This document shows, piece after piece, positions 48,975-55,932 of a stretch of 64,000 nucleotides of DNA; within the stretch, counting starts at the first letter, position 1, and each line of letters opens with the position of its first letter. The stretch is taken from NCBI GenBank assembly GCA_963785815.1, contig CAWAWN010000001.1, positions 1,054,001 to 1,118,000 on the forward strand. Reading direction: 5' to 3'. Position numbers and translations under genes: made by a program. The notes beneath the pieces were generated by a model that worked only from the letters and a program-made list of their open reading frames with translations, had not been told where the DNA came from and did not search any database. The stretch comes from UBA4742 sp963785815 (GTDB lineage Bacteria > Actinomycetota > Acidimicrobiia > Acidimicrobiales > Acidimicrobilacustridaceae).

Positions 48975-50318
48975 TCACCCGATCTTGTCGCCCTCGGTGA
49001 CCTCGTAGCGGGTCCAGGTGAAGTCCCGGGTGGCCGTCACCAGGGGCTGGGCGCTCCGGCGCTTGGACACGATGTCCTCGCGATCGTGGCGCTCGACCCA
49101 TCTCGAGCCATTGGCGTCGACGCGCACGCCCTTGTTGCTGCCCTCGAGCCTTTCGGCCGAGTTGTAGTGGGCCACCAGACCGGGGCGGATCAGATCGTGG
49201 CGGCGCTGGCGCGACCCCTGGTGCAGCAACGAGTGGTGCCAGATGAGGATGTCGCCCCGCTTGGGGACGAAGCTGCGGACCTCGAGGCCCTCTTCCTGGA
49301 TGAGCCGCTCGCAGGCCCCGGTGACGAAGGCCTCGGCCACCCGGAAGTTGCCGGCCGACTGACGGGCTTCGGGGGTGAGCCATTCGTAGATGAGCTCCCG
49401 GCGCAGCGAGGGCAGTCGGTGCGAACCCGGGATGTACTGGTACGGGCCGCTGTCGGGGTCGACGTCGCCCACGGCCATCCACACCGCGCAGTAGTCCACG
49501 TTCTCGTAGCCGGGCTTGAGGTAGAAGTCCTGGTGCCAGGTGCGTTGGGTGGACTGGAGCCCCGACAGGGTGAGGAACAGGGCCGCGGGCTTGCCGATCA
49601 GCCGCTCGACCAGCTCGGTGAGCGGGCGGTAGAGGCAGAGCTCCTTCATGGAGTCGAGACCCATGTAGGACCCACCCCAGACCGAGAACTCGGGGTCGGT
49701 GATCTCGAGCCGGTCGGACAGGTACGGGGCGGTGAGCTCCTCGGGCAGGAAGCCTTCCTTGATGAGGAACCCGTCGGCGCGATAGGCGCGCTGGTCGTCG
49801 TCGAGCCGGGACTCGTCGAGGTCCTCGCGGTCGAGGAAGCTGGCGCGCTCGGGCGGGATGGGCAGCGACAGGTCGGCGAAGCTCGGGACCCCCGCCCGTG
49901 CCGGGCGGTCGGCGTCCAGGTGCTGCCCGACCTCGGACAGCTCCTGGAGGCGGGCCAGCTTGAGCGCCAGCTGGTCGCGCTGTGACGTCAGGCGATCGCC
50001 GCGGCGAGCCGCGGCGTTGTTCTGGCGGAACAGCTCGTCGACCCGGGCGGAGAGCTTGTCGCGCTGGCGGGCCAGGCGCTCGTGCTCGCGAACGCGCTCG
50101 TCATCGGCACGGGCGAGCTCGTCGCAGCGCCCGTGGAGGAGGTCCCGCTCCACGGTGAGCTCGTCCACCCGCCGCGTCAGCTGCTGGAGCTGGCGGCGCA
50201 GGTCGTCGACCAGCTCGCTCGTGGTGGCCGACGACGCCTCACCGGAGCTCGATGGGGACGGCACCTCGTCGGGTTGCGCCCTGGAACGAAATGGGCGTGT
50301 CAGATGCTTCGTGAGCAC
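48975..50318 (-). CDS. PhyH-family (phytanoyl-CoA dioxygenase-like) Fe(II)/2-oxoglutarate oxygenase with N-terminal coiled coil
   Basis: A 447-residue protein. Residues about 30-130 are a long heptad-rich coiled coil (DDLRRQLQQLTRRVDELTVE). Residues about 165-440 are a PhyH-type double-stranded beta helix with the iron ligands in WHQDFYLKPGYEN and LLHQGSRQRRHDL, and a PYQYIPGSHRLP segment. Such enzymes hydroxylate acyl-CoA or small molecules. An ATG exists at 50336, but GGAGG lies after it and seven bases before the GTG at 50316-50318, which I chose. It follows the diiron gene by 74 bases. The coiled coil implies oligomerisation or partner binding. Confidence 0.82.
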   Translation of the reverse strand: MLTKHLTRPFRSRAQPDEVPSPSSSGEASSATTSELVDDLRRQLQQLTRRVDELTVERDLLHGRCDELARADDERVREHERLARQRDKLSARVDELFRQNNAAARRGDRLTSQRDQLALKLARLQELSEVGQHLDADRPARAGVPSFADLSLPIPPERASFLDREDLDESRLDDDQRAYRADGFLIKEGFLPEELTAPYLSDRLEITDPEFSVWGGSYMGLDSMKELCLYRPLTELVERLIGKPAALFLTLSGLQSTQRTWHQDFYLKPGYENVDYCAVWMAVGDVDPDSGPYQYIPGSHRLPSLRRELIYEWLTPEARQSAGNFRVAEAFVTGACERLIQEEGLEVRSFVPKRGDILIWHHSLLHQGSRQRRHDLIRPGLVAHYNSAERLEGSNKGVRVDANGSRWVERHDREDIVSKRRSAQPLVTATRDFTWTRYEVTEGDKIG

Positions 50319-50392
50319 CGGGCGACCTCCTGCCATTGGCTCGCCCAGGGTACCCGCACCCTCCCCCGCCGTCAGCCCTCAGCGGGACCGGC

Positions 50393-51529
50393 TCAGCCCG
50401 CCTGGGCCGCGGCTCGGTCCTGGGAGACGGCGTCGAACTCGAGGTACTCCTCGCCCGTGTCGGCCCAGTCCTCGAACTGGATGACGCCGATCTCCTCGAA
50501 CCGGTGGCGCAGCCAGTGGTCGCTGGCATCGAGCAGGCCCAGCTTCTTGCAGTTGGGCACGATCTTGGAGAACAGCATCTGCTGGAAGATGAGCTGGTCC
50601 TCGGGGGCCTCGAGCAGGATCTTGACCATCTGGCGGGTGTCGACGCCCATGCGCTCCCAAACCTCCTGCTGCAGGAAGCGGTCGCGCATGCGCACCGCGG
50701 CCTCGAAGGCGAACTCCTGGCGCTCGCGCAGCTCGGCGTCGCTCAGCTCGGCGTAGTACTCCTTCAGGCTGAGCACGCCGAAGGCCACGTGGCGGGCCTC
50801 GTCGCTCATCACGTAGCGCAGCAGCTGCTTGAGCAGCGGCTCCTCGGTGAGCTGGTACATGAACCCGAAGGCGGCCAGGGCCAGGCCCTCCACCATGATC
50901 TGCATGCCCAGGTAGGTCATGTCCCAACGCGAGTCGTTGATGATGTCGTCGAGCAGCAGCTTGAGGTGCGCATTGATCGGGTAGAAGCCGGTCAGCTTGT
51001 CCTGCAGGTACTTGGCGAACACCTCGACGTGGCGGGCCTCGTCCATGACCTGGGTGGAGGCGTAGTACTTGGCGTCGATCCACGGCACCGTCTCCACGAT
51101 CTTGGCCGTGCACAGCAGCGCGCCCTGCTCGCCGTGCATGAACTGGCTGAGCCGCCAGTTCATCGACTCCACCCCGACCTGGGTCCACTCCTTGTCACCG
51201 AAGTTCTTGAGCGGGGAGTCGGGATGGGTGGACACCCACTCGAAGGGACCGGCCGCGTTCGAGCCCTGCAGGCCCGCCACGATGTTCTCGGGGTCGACCT
51301 CGATCGACCAGTCGAGGTCGGTCTCGGCGTTCCACTGGGCGTGCTTGGCCTTCTCGTAGAGCTTGTTGAGCGCGGGCCGGGCCCCCTTCTCGTAGTCCCA
51401 GGTGAAGATGGCGTCCGCGTTGTCGGCCACCGTGTGGATGGCCTCGTCGACGTCGGTGTTGGTGATGGCGATGATGGCCTCGAGGTCGTTGACGTCCTCG
51501 CGGCCCAGGATCTCCTGGTCGGTTGCCAT
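50393..51529 (-). CDS. Ferritin-like diiron protein (R2/oxygenase type)
   Basis: A 378-residue four-helix-bundle protein with a complete dinuclear iron site: Glu134 (HGEQGAL), Glu164/His167 in DEARHVEVF, Glu214 (VEGLAL), and Glu244/His247 in DEARHVAFG. That is the E-ExxH-E-ExxH pattern of diiron oxygenases, desaturases and R2-like proteins. The closest types by eye are actinobacterial ferritin-like proteins of unknown substrate. AGGAG ribosome site before the ATG. It starts nine bases after the TetR gene and is probably co-transcribed with it. Confidence 0.82.
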   Translation of the reverse strand: MATDQEILGREDVNDLEAIIAITNTDVDEAIHTVADNADAIFTWDYEKGARPALNKLYEKAKHAQWNAETDLDWSIEVDPENIVAGLQGSNAAGPFEWVSTHPDSPLKNFGDKEWTQVGVESMNWRLSQFMHGEQGALLCTAKIVETVPWIDAKYYASTQVMDEARHVEVFAKYLQDKLTGFYPINAHLKLLLDDIINDSRWDMTYLGMQIMVEGLALAAFGFMYQLTEEPLLKQLLRYVMSDEARHVAFGVLSLKEYYAELSDAELRERQEFAFEAAVRMRDRFLQQEVWERMGVDTRQMVKILLEAPEDQLIFQQMLFSKIVPNCKKLGLLDASDHWLRHRFEEIGVIQFEDWADTGEEYLEFDAVSQDRAAAQAG

Positions 51530-51538
51530 GGTGCGCTC

Positions 51539-52204
51539 CTACGTGCGGGTCGAGTCGGGGGTGGTCGGTTCGGGGGTGGTCGGTTCGGGGGCGGTCGGTT
51601 CGGGTGCGACCGGTGCGACGGTCGGGGTCACGATCGAGCCCACCAGGCGCTCGATGACGGCCTGCCAGTCGGCCGGGTCGGGCTGTGCGACGCCGACGGC
51701 CTCGAAGAGCAGGAAGCCCAGGCCCACGGCGTGGGCGAAGTGGACCATCGACCGGGTGTCGAGGGAGCGGTCGATGATGCCGGCCGCCTTGGACTCGTCG
51801 ATCAGCCGGGCCATGCGCTGGGTGCGCTGGTCGAGGTGCTGGCGCAGGGCCCGTGCCACCTCGGGGTCGCGGCGGGCGGCCACGAAGGCCTCGAGCAGCA
51901 CGGCCTGGCCCGGGTTGACCGGTCGGGTGACCAGGTGCGACCCGACGGTGGCCAGGATGTCGGTGGCGCTGCCGTCGAAGGCGTGTTGGGCGAACAGCTC
52001 GTCGAGCTCGTCACGGGTGCAGCTGCCGATGGCGTCGGCCAGCAGCTCGGCCTTGCCCGAGTAGCGGCTGTAGATGGCGCCGGTGGTCACCCCGGCCCGG
52101 CGGGCGATCTCGGCCACCCCTGCGCCGTCGTAGCCCTTCTCGGCGAAGACCTCGGCCGCGGCGCGGATGAGCCGTTCCCCCAAGTCGGTGTCCACAGCGG
52201 TCAC
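51539..52204 (-). CDS. TetR-family regulator of the diiron/PhyH operon
   Basis: A 221-residue regulator. HTH domain at residues 8-58 (RLIRAAAEVFAEKGYDGAGV, then TTGAIYSRYSGKAELL), followed by a TetR C-terminal domain. The tail ends in about four copies of a [A/T]PEPT pentapeptide. The GTG at 52202-52204 is favoured because a TATTAT -10 box ends seven bases before it; a second GTG nine bases later is the alternative. A 21-bp palindrome covers the -10, so self-repression is likely. It is first in the TetR-diiron-PhyH series. Confidence 0.86.
   Translation of the reverse strand: MTAVDTDLGERLIRAAAEVFAEKGYDGAGVAEIARRAGVTTGAIYSRYSGKAELLADAIGSCTRDELDELFAQHAFDGSATDILATVGSHLVTRPVNPGQAVLLEAFVAARRDPEVARALRQHLDQRTQRMARLIDESKAAGIIDRSLDTRSMVHFAHAVGLGFLLFEAVGVAQPDPADWQAVIERLVGSIVTPTVAPVAPEPTAPEPTTPEPTTPDSTRT
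51553..51612. repeat. Tandem 15-bp repeats encoding the TetR C-terminal tail
   Basis: About four copies of a GGTCGGTTCGGGGGT-like unit, in frame, encode the repeating PEPT(A/T) tail. Confidence 0.7.
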
Positions 52205-52209
52205 CCGGT

Positions 52210-52240
52210 CGATAATAATGATTGTTATCGACGGGGGCAA
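52210..52240 (-). promoter_or_regulatory. Promoter TTGCCC-N17-TATTAT with a 21-bp palindromic operator
   Basis: On the minus strand the -35 TTGCCC (52235-52240) and -10 TATTAT (52212-52217) are 17 bases apart and the -10 ends seven bases before the GTG. The palindrome 52210-52230 pairs at 9 of 10 positions around its central base and overlaps the -10. It is strikingly AT-rich for this genome. Confidence 0.75.
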
Positions 52241-52282
52241 CCGGGGGTCCACCGCTCCGGCGGTTGCCCGCCGGTGGATTGG

Positions 52283-53638
52283 TCAGGCGTCGTGGACGGT
52301 GATCTGGGCGCCGAGGCTGCGCAGCTTGGCCGGCATGTCGGCGTAGCCGCGCTCGATGTAGTGGATGTTGTCGATGGTGCTGGTGCCGTTGGCCAGCAGC
52401 GCGGCCATGACGTAGGCGAACCCGGCCCGCAGGTCGGGGATGGTCAGCGCCGCCGAGTGGAGGGGCGTGGGCCCGATCACCACCGCCGAGTGGCGGTAGT
52501 CGCGGGAGGCGAACCGGCACGACCGGCTGCCCAGGCACTGGCTGGACAGGGTGATGTCGGCGCCCATGGCCACCAGGGCCTCGGTGTAGCCGAAGCGGTT
52601 CTCGTAGACCGTCTCGTGGATGACCGACGGCCCTTCGGCCTGGGTGAGCAGCACCACCAGGGGTTGCTGCCAGTCGGTCATGAACCCGGGGTGCACGTCG
52701 GTCTCGACGTGGTGGCCGGTGAGCTTGCCCCCGGCGTAGAAGCGCATGTGGTCGGCGCCCACCTCGAAGGATCCGCCCACCCGCCGGATGGTGTTGAGGA
52801 AGGTGATGAGGTGGTCCTGTCGGGCGCCGTGGATGACCACGTCGCCGTTGGTGGCCACCGCCGCCGCCGCGAAGGAGGCGATCTCGATGCGGTCGGGCAC
52901 CACCTGGTGGCTGGCGCCGTGGAGGGCGTCGACGCCCTCCACGATGATGCGCCGGTCGACGTCGACCCAGATCATGGCCCCCATCTGCTGCAGGAACAGG
53001 ATGAGGTCGATGACCTCGGGCTCGGTGGCCGCGTTCTCGATGACGGTCGTGCCGGCCGCGGTGACCGCGGCCAGCACCAAGTTCTCGGTGGCCCCCACCG
53101 AGGGGAAGGGCAGTCGGTGGTGGCAACCCACCAGGCGGTGGCTGCGCGCCACGAAGGAGGTGGGCGAGTACTCGATCTGGGCCCCCATGGCCCGGAGCCC
53201 CTCGACGTGGTACTCGACCGGGCGATCTCCGATGCGGCAACCGCCCACCAGCGGGACAGTGGCTTCGCCCACCCGGTTGAGCAGCGGGCCGATCATGAGG
53301 ATGGGGATGCGGTTCACCCCGGAGTACTGCTCGGACACCTCCGACGAGGTGATGGAGGGCGTCTGGACCGACACGGTCTCGGCGTCGAGCCACTCGACCT
53401 GGGCGCCGACCTCGCGCAGCATCCCCAGGATCACCTCCACCTCGGTGATGCGCGGCACGTTGGACAGCACGCACGGCTCGGAGGTCAACAGGGTGGCGAC
53501 CAGCTGCTTGGTCACCGCGTTCTTGGCCCCGCCCGGGGTCACCTCCCCGTGCAGGGGCTCGCCCCCGGTGATCTCCCACACCGGTCGAGCGGACCCGGCC
53601 GAGGGATCGGTCACCAGTCGGTCGTCATCAGGGGCCAC
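52283..53638 (-). CDS. murA: UDP-N-acetylglucosamine 1-carboxyvinyltransferase (MurA)
   Basis: A 451-residue EPSP-synthase-fold enzyme making UDP-GlcNAc-enolpyruvate, the first step of peptidoglycan synthesis. Lys39/Asn40 are in GGAKNAVTK, the active-site loop holds Cys134 in VGGCRIGDRPVEYH (the fosfomycin-target residue), and the C-terminal DLRAGFAYVMAALLA is typical. The open frame goes on upstream, but a TAGGAT box eight bases before the GTG at 53636-53638 fixes the start. It is divergent from the sulfotransferase. Several stretches (e.g. YSPTSFVARSHRL) differ from common MurA, so it may be a second, divergent copy. Confidence 0.92.
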   Translation of the reverse strand: MAPDDDRLVTDPSAGSARPVWEITGGEPLHGEVTPGGAKNAVTKQLVATLLTSEPCVLSNVPRITEVEVILGMLREVGAQVEWLDAETVSVQTPSITSSEVSEQYSGVNRIPILMIGPLLNRVGEATVPLVGGCRIGDRPVEYHVEGLRAMGAQIEYSPTSFVARSHRLVGCHHRLPFPSVGATENLVLAAVTAAGTTVIENAATEPEVIDLILFLQQMGAMIWVDVDRRIIVEGVDALHGASHQVVPDRIEIASFAAAAVATNGDVVIHGARQDHLITFLNTIRRVGGSFEVGADHMRFYAGGKLTGHHVETDVHPGFMTDWQQPLVVLLTQAEGPSVIHETVYENRFGYTEALVAMGADITLSSQCLGSRSCRFASRDYRHSAVVIGPTPLHSAALTIPDLRAGFAYVMAALLANGTSTIDNIHYIERGYADMPAKLRSLGAQITVHDA

Positions 53639-53646
53639 GGCCCACC

Positions 53647-53652
53647 ATCCTA
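53647..53652 (-). promoter_or_regulatory. -10-like box TAGGAT, 8 nt before the murA GTG
   Basis: It fits TAnnnT on the minus strand and decides the murA start. No Shine-Dalgarno fits in the gap. Confidence 0.45.
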
Positions 53653-53722
53653 CGGCGTCGGCGGCCACCCCACGTCGACCGACCATCTCCGGCCACCCCC
53701 GGACCCATGAGAAGCTGCCGGG

Positions 53723-54601
53723 GTGTCCGCTGATGCTCCCGCCCCGGTCCCGGTGCCGACCCCGGATGGAGGACCGCTGCCGACCTTCGTGATCGCCGGG
53801 GCGATGCGCTCGGGAACCACCGCCCTGGCCCGCTGGCTGGGGGCCCACCCCGAGGTGTTCATGGCTCCGGGCAAGGAGCTGCACTTCTTCGACTCGACCA
53901 AGCCCAAGACGCTGGCCGCCTACCGCCGGGAGTTCTCCGGCTGGCAGGGCCAGGCTGCCATCGGTGAGGCCACGCCCAACTACCTGTTCGCCGACGGCGC
54001 CATGGCCCGCCTGGCCGCCACGGTGCCTGGGGTGCGGGTGGTCGTGTCGTTGCGAGATCCGGTGGAGCGCGCCTACTCGCACTACTGGGCCCGGGCCAGC
54101 CGGTCGATAGAGTCGCGGTCCTTCGCCGAGGTGGTGGCAGCCGAGCAGGCCGAGCCGGCCCGTCCCGTGGGTTCGGCCATGGGGCAGGGCTCCAGCGCCC
54201 ACCTGCTGGCTCGCGGCCTGTACCTCGACCAGCTCACCGAGGCGCTGCGCCACCTGCGCCGCGCCGACCTGCACGTCGTGCTCTTCGACGAGGTCGAGGC
54301 CGAGCCCGGGCCGACCTTCGCCGGCATCTGCACCTTCGTCGGGGTGGACGCCTCGGTGCGCCCCGACGATGTGGGCCGGCCGGCCAACGCCTACCGCCGC
54401 TACCGCTCGGAGCGGATGCGCCGCCTGACCCGCCGCCTGCCGTCACCGGCCGCCGACCTGGTCGGCCACCTCAACAGCCAGGCGGTCGCCTACCCCCCGC
54501 TCGACCCCGGGCTGCGCCGCGAGCTGCAGGAGTGGTTCGGTCCGGCCAACCAGGCCCTGGCCGAGTGGTTGGGTCGGGACCTCACGGCCTGGACCCGCTG
54601 A
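53723..54601 (+). CDS. PAPS-dependent sulfotransferase
   Basis: A 292-residue protein with the sulfotransferase P-loop-like motif IAGAMRSGTTALARWLGAHP near residues 24-43 (5'-phosphosulfate binding) and the 3'-phosphate segment VVVSLRDPVERAYSHYWA. The FFDS segment and the C-terminal REWF-type LQEWFGPANQALAEWLG are typical of bacterial heparan/lipid-type sulfotransferases. It would transfer sulfate from PAPS to a sugar or lipid. The GTG at 53723 gives a short disordered Pro-rich leader. Divergent from murA, with an 84-base gap. Confidence 0.87.
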   Translation: MSADAPAPVPVPTPDGGPLPTFVIAGAMRSGTTALARWLGAHPEVFMAPGKELHFFDSTKPKTLAAYRREFSGWQGQAAIGEATPNYLFADGAMARLAATVPGVRVVVSLRDPVERAYSHYWARASRSIESRSFAEVVAAEQAEPARPVGSAMGQGSSAHLLARGLYLDQLTEALRHLRRADLHVVLFDEVEAEPGPTFAGICTFVGVDASVRPDDVGRPANAYRRYRSERMRRLTRRLPSPAADLVGHLNSQAVAYPPLDPGLRRELQEWFGPANQALAEWLGRDLTAWTR

Positions 54602-54604
54602 CCC

Positions 54605-54689
54605 GCCGGACGCCGTGTGGCACCTGGCGCGGTGAAGGCCGGATGCCGGAGGTGGCCGCCTCCGGCAGGCCCGCCCGACCGGAGGGCAG
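54605..54689 (+). repeat. Intergenic structured repeat, copy D (diverged)
   Basis: It shares CCGGATGCCG and the 3' end GACCGGAGGGC with copy A. The middle is replaced by an 8-bp hairpin formed by GCCGGAGG and CCTCCGGC, so structure rather than sequence is kept. It lies between the convergent sulfotransferase and PfkB genes and could also act as their terminator. Confidence 0.5.
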
Positions 54690-54693
54690 GAGA

Positions 54694-55686
54694 TCAGAGT
54701 CGGCTGGACTCGAGGGCCGACAGCTTGACCAGGGGGCGCGCCCCGACGTGGCTGATGACCTCGCCGGCGGCCAGGGCGGCCAGGCGTCCGCACACAGACA
54801 GGGGCCGGCCGTGGGTGTAGCCGTGCAGGAACCCCGCGGCGTACAGGTCGCCGGCACCGGTCGTGTCCACCACCCGCCGCAGCACCTGGGCGGGCACCGC
54901 CACCCGCTCGCCGTCGCGGGTCACGATGACCGAGCCGTGCTCGCTGCGGGTCAGGCAGGCGATCTCGCAGTGACCGGAGACCAGGGCGGCAGCCTCGTCC
55001 CACGAGTCGACCTGGTACAGCGATCTGATCTCGGCCTCGTTGGCGAACAGGATGTCGATCTTGCCCATCACCAGCTCGAGGAACTCGTCGCGGTGGCGCT
55101 CGACGCAGAACGAGTCGGAGAGGCTGAAGGCCACCTTGCCGCCGGTGCGCGCGGCCACGTCCATGCCCTTGACCAGGGCGGCCTTGGCCGCGGGCAGGTC
55201 CCACAGGTAGCCCTCGCAGAAGACCACCTTGGCCTGGGCCACCAGATCCTCGTCGACGTCGTCGGGACCGATCAGGCTGGACGCCCCCAGGCAGGTGCTC
55301 ATGGTGCGCTGGGCGTCGCGGGTGACGAAGATCAGGCAGCGCGCCGTGGCCGGGCCATCAGTGGCCGGGGGCACGTCGTAGTGGACGCCCACCGACTGCA
55401 CGTCGTGGGCGAACACGGTGCCGAGCTGATCGTCACGGACCTTGCCCACGAAGGCCACCTGCGAACCGAACGAGGCCAGCCCGGCGGCGGTGTTGGCCGC
55501 CGACCCGCCGGAGGCCTCGGTGCCCGGGCCCATGTCGTCGTATATGCGCTCGGCGGTCTCGCTGTCGATCAGCTGCATCGAGCCCTTGACCATGTCGTGG
55601 CTGGCGAGGAAGGCCTCGTCGGCCCGGGACAGCACGTCGACGATGGCGTTGCCGATGGCCACCACGTCGAGGGTCTTGTCGGTCAT
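54694..55686 (-). CDS. PfkB-family carbohydrate/adenosine kinase
   Basis: A 330-residue ribokinase-fold enzyme. The N-terminal GNAIVDVLSRADEAFL, ASGGSAANTAAGLASFG with the double-Gly lid, NEAEIRSLY, and the ATP/catalytic-base motif DTTGAGDLYAAGFLHGY are present. Proteins with this IVDVLSRAD start and Gly-Gly-Ser-Ala-Ala-Asn block resemble the adenosine kinase/fructokinase branch; the exact sugar is not fixed. GGAG lies five bases before the ATG at 55684-55686. The long antisense frame through the aminopeptidase gene that extends it is a shadow. Confidence 0.9.
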   Translation of the reverse strand: MTDKTLDVVAIGNAIVDVLSRADEAFLASHDMVKGSMQLIDSETAERIYDDMGPGTEASGGSAANTAAGLASFGSQVAFVGKVRDDQLGTVFAHDVQSVGVHYDVPPATDGPATARCLIFVTRDAQRTMSTCLGASSLIGPDDVDEDLVAQAKVVFCEGYLWDLPAAKAALVKGMDVAARTGGKVAFSLSDSFCVERHRDEFLELVMGKIDILFANEAEIRSLYQVDSWDEAAALVSGHCEIACLTRSEHGSVIVTRDGERVAVPAQVLRRVVDTTGAGDLYAAGFLHGYTHGRPLSVCGRLAALAAGEVISHVGARPLVKLSALESSRL

Positions 55687-55932
55687 GAGCGCTCCGTGAT
55701 CGTCGGTCCGGTGCCCCGATGGTCGCACATCGGCGTCACACCCCGAACACGTCGATCCCGATGGCGAAAGCCCCGCGAAAGAGATCCTTCCGCCAGACCG
55801 GACGGCCACGCCGTGGCCAACGGTGTAGCCGTCCGACGTGGCGACCGACCGCCCCGAGGCGAGGGCCGTGGGACCTCGGACGTGCGGCTCGGTACGCTCG
55901 GTCCGTCCCACCCTGCGAACCCGGAGCTCGCC

